From Pasteurellaceae bacterium (lineage in GTDB: Bacteria > Pseudomonadota > Gammaproteobacteria > Enterobacterales > Pasteurellaceae): a stretch of 16,383 bases of DNA. Shown here one piece after another: positions 1-5,331 of this stretch. The position numbers and the translations under genes are program-made. The stretch spans positions 1-16,383 of the forward strand of contig CAAEJV010000031.1 in assembly GCA_900756155.1 (NCBI GenBank), written 5' to 3'. Each line of letters starts with the position of its first letter. Positions within the stretch are counted from its first letter, which is position 1. Under the pieces are notes generated by a model. It saw only the letters and a list, made by a program, of their open reading frames with translations, was not told the DNA's origin and ran no database searches.

Positions 1-263
1 ACTTGTGTAGATAATACCGACAGGCCCATTACAATCACGCCCATAATCCACTGTTTACGGTTTTCAAAAAGAAAACGGAAAAGTAAAGCAAACACACCAC
101 AGGTAATTAAAGCGTAAGGCACGCTACCGGTTTCGGTTAAAAGATAAAGCCAATAATCCCATTCCATTAATTGGTTGTTTCCATGCCAATGATAAGCAAA
201 ACCCCAAACAAAAAATGGTACAAGACAAAGGAATAACGTATATAATGACAGCCTTTTAAACAT
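1..263 (-). CDS. pgpB: Phosphatidylglycerophosphatase B, N-terminal part (gene runs off the window)
   Basis: Partial gene read leftward from the ATG at 263; 87 codons are visible and the frame stays open to the window edge. PgpB is an inner-membrane PAP2-type lipid phosphatase that removes phosphate from phosphatidylglycerol phosphate and undecaprenyl pyrophosphate. The fragment begins MFKRLSLYTLFLCLVPFF, a first membrane segment at about residues 6-24. It continues with the TETGSVPYALIT stretch, which aligns with the TETVTQPWGVIT region of E. coli PgpB as I remember it, and a second hydrophobic segment at about 48-64. The catalytic PAP2 motifs lie outside the window, so activity cannot be judged. 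An AGAGG ribosome binding site sits a few bases before the ATG. The gene is divergent from ribA, with 67 bases between the two starts; I recall the same pgpB-ribA pairing in H. influenzae. Confidence 0.8.
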   Translation of the reverse strand, partial: MFKRLSLYTLFLCLVPFFVWGFAYHWHGNNQLMEWDYWLYLLTETGSVPYALITCGVFALLFRFLFENRKQWIMGVIVMGLSVLSTQ

Positions 264-272
264 TGTTGCCTC

Positions 273-300
273 TTGATAATAAAAATAAAGTGCATATTTT
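273..300 (+). promoter_or_regulatory. Possible sigma-70 promoter of ribA
   Basis: TTGATA (273-278) and TATTTT (295-300) are separated by 16 bases in the short divergent region between pgpB and ribA. The -10 box is weak and the region is A+T-rich, so a chance match is possible. Confidence 0.35.
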
Positions 301-330
301 AACAGAATAAAATTGAAAAAAGGATAAGTT

Positions 331-978
331 ATGTCAAAAATCCAATTGGTTGCTCAAGCCAATTTGCCTACCGAATATGGCATATTTAAAATGGTCGGAT
401 TTGAATTTCCCGATACAAAAAAAGAGCACGTTGCATTAGTAATGGGGGATATTTCAAACCAAGATGAGCCTGTGCTCGCCCGTATTCATTCTGAATGCTT
501 AACGGGTGATGCGTTACACAGTTTAAAATGCGATTGTGGTTTCCAGCTTGCAGCCGCATTACGTCAAATTAGTGAAGCGGGTCGAGGCGTATTGATCTAT
601 CATCGTGAAGAAGGGCGAGGCATTGGTTTAATTAATAAAATTCGTGCCTATGCATTACAAGATCAAGGCATGGATACGATTGAAGCCAATCTTGCATTAG
701 GTTTTAAAGCCGATGAGCGTAACTTTAATGTGTGTGCCGATATGTTTGAATTATTAGGTGTGAAACAAGTTCGCTTGATGACAAACAACCCACAAAAAGT
801 AGAAACGATGAAAAAAGCGGGCATTAATATTGTAGAACGTGTGCCATTAAATGTGGGTGAAAATCGTTACAATACGAAATATCTTGATACTAAAGCGAAA
901 AAAATGGGCCATTATATTGTGCATAATAATGAAGAACATTTAATGACTTGCCCACATTGCCAAGAAGAAGTGATTTAA
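331..978 (+). CDS. ribA: GTP cyclohydrolase II (riboflavin biosynthesis)
   Basis: Cytosolic zinc enzyme that converts GTP to 2,5-diamino-6-ribosylamino-4(3H)-pyrimidinone 5'-phosphate, formate and pyrophosphate, the first step of riboflavin synthesis. The 215-residue protein aligns throughout with E. coli RibA (196 residues). Zinc ligands are Cys56, Cys67 and Cys69, in HSECLTGDAL followed by KCDCGFQ. The GTP-handling stretch YHREEGRGIGL and the C-terminal NPQKVE/GINIVERVPL blocks are present. The ATG has an AGGA site with 6-base spacing (321-324). The protein is not fused to RibB, so it is the monofunctional gammaproteobacterial type. The last 20 residues extend beyond E. coli RibA and carry a CPHC pair close to the C-terminus. 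A bidirectional terminator follows immediately. Confidence 0.96.
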   Translation: MSKIQLVAQANLPTEYGIFKMVGFEFPDTKKEHVALVMGDISNQDEPVLARIHSECLTGDALHSLKCDCGFQLAAALRQISEAGRGVLIYHREEGRGIGLINKIRAYALQDQGMDTIEANLALGFKADERNFNVCADMFELLGVKQVRLMTNNPQKVETMKKAGINIVERVPLNVGENRYNTKYLDTKAKKMGHYIVHNNEEHLMTCPHCQEEVI

Positions 979-982
979 ATAA

Positions 983-1008
983 AAAAGCCATACAACTGTA
1001 TGGCTTTT
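983..1008. terminator. Bidirectional intrinsic terminator between ribA and the small lipoprotein gene
   Basis: AAAAGCCATAC is complementary to GTATGGCTTTT with a 4-base loop. The stem is flanked by a T-rich run on the plus side and by A residues on the left that give a U-run on the minus transcript. It lies between the convergent stops at 978 and 1024 and can serve both genes. Confidence 0.88.
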
Positions 1009-1023
1009 CTTTTATCAAAACAA

Positions 1024-1167
1024 TTATTGATTAACGCCCCAATGACGAGTGTCTTTATCAAATTTCATGCCTGAATGGGATCCTTCCGAACCATTAAAAT
1101 AAACGTCTTTATTTGCGCAAGCTGAAATTACTAGTGCACCGATAACAATAAGAATTAATTTTTTCAT
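1024..1167 (-). CDS. Small predicted lipoprotein of unknown function, 47 residues
   Basis: Read leftward from the ATG at 1167 to the TAA at 1026-1024. The protein starts MKKLILIVIGALVISACAN: two lysines, a hydrophobic core and a lipobox I-S-A-C, predicting cleavage before Cys17 and lipid attachment. The mature part is only about 31 residues, polar and rich in charged residues, with no further Cys and no domain I recognise. Asn at +3 and the absence of Asp at +2 would favour outer-membrane sorting by enterobacterial rules, but those rules are uncertain here. AAAGGT precedes the start by about 9 bases, and an extended -10 box lies at 1201-1209. Similar tiny lipoproteins are common in Pasteurellaceae, and I do not know a function. 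Gene reality rests on the lipobox, the promoter and the shared terminator. Confidence 0.72.
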   Translation of the reverse strand: MKKLILIVIGALVISACANKDVYFNGSEGSHSGMKFDKDTRHWGVNQ

Positions 1168-1200
1168 TGTGTTTACCTTTTTTAAAACTAACTTACCAAA

Positions 1201-1209
1201 ATTGTATCA
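1201..1209 (-). promoter_or_regulatory. Extended -10 promoter element for the small lipoprotein gene
   Basis: On the minus strand the sequence reads TGATACAAT: a TGN extension followed by TACAAT. It would start transcription about 27 bases before the ATG at 1167. No good -35 box is seen, which is usual for extended -10 promoters. Confidence 0.5.
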
Positions 1210-1249
1210 CAACTTTCCTCGTTTTTTCCTGCTTAAATTAGTCCTTTTC

Positions 1250-1278
1250 TTGCAAAATTTATCTTTGACTTCTACAAT
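1250..1278 (+). promoter_or_regulatory. Sigma-70 promoter of queC
   Basis: TTGCAA (1250-1255) and TACAAT (1273-1278) are 17 bases apart. The predicted start near 1285 lies about 11 bases before the riboswitch-like leader, so the aptamer would sit at the very 5' end of the queC mRNA. Confidence 0.6.
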
Positions 1279-1295
1279 ACCGCCTCATTTTTAAC

Positions 1296-1333
1296 TTGTA
1301 GTTCGCAAACCTCCTACATAAAAAAACTAGGTA
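1296..1333 (+). promoter_or_regulatory. Class I preQ1 riboswitch candidate controlling queC translation
   Basis: TGTAG (1297-1301) pairs with CTACA (1314-1318) around a 12-base loop, followed by a run of A and then ACTAGGT. This is the architecture of the preQ1-I aptamer: short P1 stem, C-containing loop, A-rich tail, and a tail that folds back into the loop. The loop segment ACCT (1309-1312) is complementary to AGGT (1329-1332), giving the expected H-type pseudoknot. AGGT is also the ribosome binding site of queC, 6-7 bases before the ATG. Ligand binding would therefore hide the site and reduce translation. Known preQ1-I elements precede queuosine genes, in line with the gene here. The loop start TTCGCA resembles that of the Thermoanaerobacter aptamer. 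Confidence 0.82.
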
Positions 1334-1337
1334 TCCT

Positions 1338-2015
1338 ATGAATATTTCAAATCCTAATCACAATCGTAAAGCCCTCGTAATCTTCTCTGGTGGACAAGAT
1401 TCCACAACCTGTTTAATTCAAGCTATTGCCGAATATGGCGTAGAAAATGTGGAAACAGTTACCTTTCAATATGGCCAACGTCATGCTATAGAATTAGAAA
1501 AAGCCCGTTGGATCGCCAAAGATCTCGGCGTAAAACAAACGTTGATTGATACGTCTGTCATCAAATCCATTACCCATAATGCCCTAATGGATGCAAATGC
1601 AGATATTGAACAAAAAGACGGTGAATTACCGAACACCTTTGTGGATGGCCGCAATGCGCTCTTCTTATTGTATGCCGCGATTTACGCAAAAGGCCAAGAT
1701 ATTAATGACATTATCACGGGCGTATGTGAAACAGATTTCAGTGGTTATCCGGATTGTCGTGATGTGTTTATCAAATCCATGAATGTCACCCTTAATTTAG
1801 CCATGGATTATCCGTTCAATTTAAAAACACCGTTAATGTATCTTACCAAAGCACAAACTTGGGCATTAGCCGATGAATTAGATGCGTTAGATTATATTCG
1901 TCAGCACACTCACACTTGCTACGAAGGTGTTGAAGGCGGTTGCGGGGAATGCCCGAGCTGTAAATTGAGAGATAAAGGCTTGCAGGAATATTTAGCCACA
2001 AAAGCAAAAGCTTAG
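1338..2015 (+). CDS. queC: 7-cyano-7-deazaguanine (preQ0) synthase
   Basis: Cytosolic ATP-dependent enzyme that turns 7-carboxy-7-deazaguanine plus ammonia into preQ0, precursor of the queuosine found at the wobble position of GUN-anticodon tRNAs. The 225-residue protein carries the PP-loop pyrophosphatase motif SGGQDS at residues 17-22. The C-terminal zinc cluster consists of Cys194, Cys202, Cys205 and Cys208 (CYEGVEGGCGECPSC). Internal blocks FVDGRNALFL and TGVCETDFSGYPDCR are typical of QueC. Length and motifs match the family, so it looks intact. AGG ends 6 bases before the ATG and supports this start; it also lies inside the riboswitch-like tail. The gene is monocistronic: its own promoter comes before it and a strong terminator after it. 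No other queuosine gene is in the window. Confidence 0.97.
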   Translation: MNISNPNHNRKALVIFSGGQDSTTCLIQAIAEYGVENVETVTFQYGQRHAIELEKARWIAKDLGVKQTLIDTSVIKSITHNALMDANADIEQKDGELPNTFVDGRNALFLLYAAIYAKGQDINDIITGVCETDFSGYPDCRDVFIKSMNVTLNLAMDYPFNLKTPLMYLTKAQTWALADELDALDYIRQHTHTCYEGVEGGCGECPSCKLRDKGLQEYLATKAKA

Positions 2016-2064
2016 TATCTCAACAACTCAATCTATAGCAGATTAAATAGGTTCAAATGAATCC

Positions 2065-2106
2065 AAAGTGCGGTCAAAATTCACGTCAAATTTTGACCGC
2101 ACTTTT
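2065..2106. terminator. Terminator of queC formed by two inverted DNA uptake signals
   Basis: AAAGTGCGGTCAAAAT (2065-2080) is the exact reverse complement of ATTTTGACCGCACTTT (2090-2105), giving a 16-base-pair stem with a 9-base loop. Each arm contains the uptake signal core. Paired uptake signals acting as terminators are well known in Haemophilus. It separates queC from the parE promoter. Confidence 0.9.
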
Positions 2107-2162
2107 ACTTGATATAGTATCCTTCTCTTTTCTCATCTTTAATTTTATAAATGCGTCATTTT

Positions 2163-2192
2163 TTGATAAAATCACGCTAATTTTTTTATAAA
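2163..2192 (+). promoter_or_regulatory. Promoter of the parE-nirK-parC-gltS operon
   Basis: TTGATA (2163-2168) and TATAAA (2187-2192) are 18 bases apart, giving a start near 2200 and a leader of only about 12 bases before the parE ATG. It is the best promoter between the queC terminator and parE. I see no comparably convincing promoter in the short gaps further down the operon. Confidence 0.55.
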
Positions 2193-2211
2193 TAAGTAAC
2201 TAATTTTAAAA

Positions 2212-4110
2212 ATGACTACAAATTATTCTGCTCAAGAAATTACGGTTCTGAAAGATCTCGAACCGGTGCAAATTCGCCCCGGCATGTACACGGACACGAC
2301 TCGTCCAAATCATCTTGCACAAGAAGTTATTGATAACAGTGTGGACGAAGCCCTTGCGGGTTTTGCCACCAAAGTTGAAGTAATTTTACATGCTGATCAA
2401 TCGCTTGAAGTCATTGATAATGGCCGCGGGATGCCAGTGGATATTCACCCAACTGAAGAGGTTTCTGGTGTGGAAGTTATCTTAACCAAACTTCATGCTG
2501 GCGGTAAATTTTCGAATAAAAACTATGAATTTGCAGGTGGCTTACACGGAGTGGGGATTTCTGTCGTGAATGCCCTTTCTGAACGTGTTGATATTCAAGT
2601 CAAACGTAACGGAGAAGTGTATAAAATTGCCTTTGAAAATGGCGTAAAAGTAGAAGAATTAGAAGTCATCGGGACTTGTGGCAGACGTACAACCGGTACC
2701 ACCGTCCACTTCAAACCAAACCCAAAATATTTTGATAGCAAGAATTTTTCTGTCAGCCGTTTACGTCACTTATTACGTGCTAAAGCTGTACTTTGTTCAG
2801 GCTTAGAGATTAAATTTGTCGATAAAGTGAATAACACCGAAGATGTGTGGTGCTATCAAGATGGTTTATCCGATTACTTAACTGAAGCGGTAAATGGTTT
2901 TGAAACCTTGCCTGAAAAACCTTTTGTCGGCGAGTTTAAAGGCTCCACAGAAGCAGTAAGCTGGGCATTATTATGGTTGCCAGAAGGTGGTGAGCTTATT
3001 GCAGAAAGCTATGTAAACTTGATTCCAACAGTACAAGGCGGAACACACGTAAATGGTCTTCGCCAAGGTTTGCTCAATGCCATGACCGAATATTGTGAAT
3101 TCCGCAATAAATTACCACGTGGGGTGAAATTAACTGCAGACGACATTTGGGATCGCTGTGCTTATATTCTTTCACTGAAAATGCAAGATGCTCAATTTGC
3201 CGGCCAAACCAAAGAACGTTTATCTTCCCGTCAAAGTGCGGTCTTTGTTGCGGGTGTTTTAAAAGATGCCTTCAGTTTATGGTTAAATCAAAACGTACAA
3301 GATGCAGATCGCTTAGCTGAAATGGCGATCAGTTCTGCACAACGTCGTCTGAATGCAGCCAAAAAAGTTGTGCGTAAAAAATTAGTGAGTGGTCCTGCTC
3401 TACCGGGTAAATTAGCCGATTGTGCATCACAAAATTTAGAAAAAACTGAATTATTCTTAGTAGAGGGTGACTCTGCGGGCGGCTCAGCCAAACAGGCACG
3501 AGACCGTGAATATCAAGCGATCCTACCGTTACGCGGAAAAATCTTAAATACTTGGGAAGTCGCCAGTGATCAAGTGCTTGGCTCAACGGAAATTCATGAT
3601 ATTGCTGTGGCGCTTGGTATCGATCCTGATAATGAAGACTTATCTCAACTTCGTTACGGGAAAGTCTGTATTTTAGCCGATGCGGACTCTGATGGTTTGC
3701 ATATCGCCACCCTACTCTGTGCACTCTTTTTACGTCACTTCCCTAAATTGGTTCAAGATGGACACGTTTATGTGGCAATGCCACCACTCTATCGTATCGA
3801 CTTAGGTAAAGAAGTCTTTTATGCCCTCGATGAAAACGAAAAAGAAGCAATTTTAGAACGCTTAAAAGGTAAAAAAGGCACTTTAAACGTACAACGATTC
3901 AAAGGTTTAGGTGAAATGGATCCATCACAATTACGTGAAACCACCATGGATCCGAATACTCGTCGCTTAGTTCAATTAACTTACGATCTGGAGGAAGATC
4001 AAGGCGCAGCAACATTAGAATTAATGGATATGTTACTCGCCAAAAAACGAGCAGAAGATCGCAAAAATTGGTTGCAAACTAATGGCGATCAAGTGGATTT
4101 AACTGTTTAA
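2212..4110 (+). CDS. parE: DNA topoisomerase IV subunit B
   Basis: ATPase subunit of topoisomerase IV, which works with ParC as an A2B2 enzyme to decatenate daughter chromosomes. The 632-residue product aligns end to end with E. coli ParE (630). GHKL ATPase motifs are the NSVDEALAG stretch at about 42-50, VIDNGRGMPV at about 67-76 and GGLHGVGISVVNAL at about 109-122. The TOPRIM metal-binding parts are EGDSAGG at about 418-424 and DADSDG near 490-495, followed by QRFKGLGEM. The sequence of ParE type (TDTTRPNHL early, KMQDAQFAGQTKERLSSRQ in the middle) rules out GyrB. The ATG has only a weak ribosome binding site. The gene contains one uptake signal (3234-3242) and opens the operon; nirK follows after 16 bases. 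Confidence 0.98.
   Translation: MTTNYSAQEITVLKDLEPVQIRPGMYTDTTRPNHLAQEVIDNSVDEALAGFATKVEVILHADQSLEVIDNGRGMPVDIHPTEEVSGVEVILTKLHAGGKFSNKNYEFAGGLHGVGISVVNALSERVDIQVKRNGEVYKIAFENGVKVEELEVIGTCGRRTTGTTVHFKPNPKYFDSKNFSVSRLRHLLRAKAVLCSGLEIKFVDKVNNTEDVWCYQDGLSDYLTEAVNGFETLPEKPFVGEFKGSTEAVSWALLWLPEGGELIAESYVNLIPTVQGGTHVNGLRQGLLNAMTEYCEFRNKLPRGVKLTADDIWDRCAYILSLKMQDAQFAGQTKERLSSRQSAVFVAGVLKDAFSLWLNQNVQDADRLAEMAISSAQRRLNAAKKVVRKKLVSGPALPGKLADCASQNLEKTELFLVEGDSAGGSAKQARDREYQAILPLRGKILNTWEVASDQVLGSTEIHDIAVALGIDPDNEDLSQLRYGKVCILADADSDGLHIATLLCALFLRHFPKLVQDGHVYVAMPPLYRIDLGKEVFYALDENEKEAILERLKGKKGTLNVQRFKGLGEMDPSQLRETTMDPNTRRLVQLTYDLEEDQGAATLELMDMLLAKKRAEDRKNWLQTNGDQVDLTV
3234..3242 (+). repeat. DNA uptake signal core within parE
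   Basis: Perfect AAGTGCGGT, the Haemophilus-type sequence recognised during natural transformation. Confidence 0.85.
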
Positions 4111-4126
4111 TTATTTGAGGTCAATC

Positions 4127-5320
4127 ATGAACGAACAACGTCGAGATTTTTTTAAAAATAGTGCACTAGGCCTAGCAACAATTACATTAGGTGCTGGTTT
4201 AAGCCTTATTCCTTCTGCTCAAGCGGAAGAAAAAGCCTCAAATACAGCAACCACTGCAGTTGAGAATCTACCAGAGATTGAAGCTGAACTGACGCTTGCG
4301 CCAAATGTGCCAAAACCGATTGATCGTAACTATCCAGCAAAAGTCGTGGTAAAACTGACCGCACTTGAGCAAATTATGGATTTAATGGATGGTGTGCAAT
4401 TTAAATTTTGGACATTAAATGGTAGCGTGCCTGCGCCGTTTATTCGTGTGCGCGAAGGCGACATGGTGGAAGTGCAACTTTCCAACTCAGCGAGTTCAAT
4501 GATGCCACACAGTATCGATTTCCATGCTGCTGCTGTGCCAATGGGAGGGGCTATCGCAAGTGAAACCCCACCAACGCGCACATCAACCTTCCAATTTAGA
4601 GCATTACGTTCGGGGATTTATCTATACCACTGTGGCAGTCAGCCTGTGGATATTCACCTTGCCAAGGGGATGTATGGTTTAGTTTTAGTTGAGCCAAAAG
4701 AAGGTTTACCAAAAGTGGATCGCGAATTTTACATTATGCAAAGTGAATTCTATACCAAAGGTGAATTTGGCGATCCTGGCTTGCAACCATTCAGTATGCA
4801 AAAAGCCATTGATGAACGCCCTGAATACGTCCTCTTCAACGGTAAAGTCGGTGCAACTATGGACGGAAATGCCTTAAAAGCGAAAACCGGTGAAAGCATT
4901 CGTCTATTTGTAGGAAATGCTGGACCAAATTTATGCTCTTCTTTCCACTTAATTGGTGCCGTATTTGATAATGTGTATGTGGAAGGCGGTACGCTTGTTA
5001 ATCATAATGTTCAAACTACCCTGATTCCATCCGGCAGTGCCACCATGGTGGAAACACGAATTGATGTACCTGGCACTTATGTCTTTATGGATCACTCGAT
5101 TTTCCGTGCTGTAAATAAAGGCACGATGGGACAAATCGTGGTCGAAGGCGAAAAAAATCCGAATATTTATTCCGGAAAACTAAAAGACGAAGCCTTTAAA
5201 GAAGCCAATCCACAAAAACCACAACCTGTTCCTTACGAAATTGACAGTCATAAAGGAATGGATATGGGGCATTCTCATCACGAACAGTCTGATGCGAGTT
5301 CCGGTGCAACAAGAAAATAG
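4127..5320 (+). CDS. nirK: Copper-containing nitrite reductase (NirK/AniA type), Tat-exported
   Basis: Periplasmic trimeric copper enzyme reducing nitrite to nitric oxide. The 397-residue product has two cupredoxin domains and closely resembles Neisseria AniA. Type 1 copper ligands: His128, Cys169, His177, Met182. Type 2 ligands: His133, His168, His323. The catalytic Asp131 and His274 are both present, so the enzyme should be active. The N-terminus has a Tat signal: Arg5-Arg6 in QRRDFFK, a hydrophobic stretch to about residue 30, and an AQA cleavage site at 31-33. AniA itself is a lipoprotein; this one is not. I start at the ATG because GAGG (4117-4120) precedes it; a TTG at 4115 would lack a site and bury the twin arginines. 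The tail (375-385) is rich in His and Met. The gene sits between parE and parC with 16- and 11-base gaps and carries one uptake signal. No nitric oxide reductase is in the window. Confidence 0.93.
   Translation: MNEQRRDFFKNSALGLATITLGAGLSLIPSAQAEEKASNTATTAVENLPEIEAELTLAPNVPKPIDRNYPAKVVVKLTALEQIMDLMDGVQFKFWTLNGSVPAPFIRVREGDMVEVQLSNSASSMMPHSIDFHAAAVPMGGAIASETPPTRTSTFQFRALRSGIYLYHCGSQPVDIHLAKGMYGLVLVEPKEGLPKVDREFYIMQSEFYTKGEFGDPGLQPFSMQKAIDERPEYVLFNGKVGATMDGNALKAKTGESIRLFVGNAGPNLCSSFHLIGAVFDNVYVEGGTLVNHNVQTTLIPSGSATMVETRIDVPGTYVFMDHSIFRAVNKGTMGQIVVEGEKNPNIYSGKLKDEAFKEANPQKPQPVPYEIDSHKGMDMGHSHHEQSDASSGATRK
4358..4366 (-). repeat. DNA uptake signal core within nirK
   Basis: Perfect ACCGCACTT (core on the minus strand). 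Its presence shows the nitrite reductase gene has been resident in, or passed between, uptake-signal-bearing Pasteurellaceae. Confidence 0.85.
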
Positions 5321-5331
5321 ATTAAAAAAAT

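Noticed and set aside
2163..2176. FNR-type site before parE (TTGAT ... ATCAC) that could give anaerobic control of nirK
   Set aside because: The half-sites are 3 bases apart instead of 4 and the second is imperfect; the first is better explained as the -35 box.
2016..2211. Small RNA or hidden gene between queC and parE
   Set aside because: The region is accounted for by the uptake-signal terminator and the parE promoter; no further open frame or stable structure is seen.
4115..4126. TTG start for nirK, adding four residues
   Set aside because: It overlaps the GAGG ribosome binding site that serves the ATG at 4127 and has none of its own.
4115..5320. Cell-division multicopper protein SufI/FtsP as the identity of the gene between parE and parC
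   Set aside because: The gene lies near parC as ftsP does in enterobacteria and has a Tat signal, but the MPH/DFH/YHC/FH/DH copper ligand set and the near match to AniA identify a nitrite reductase.
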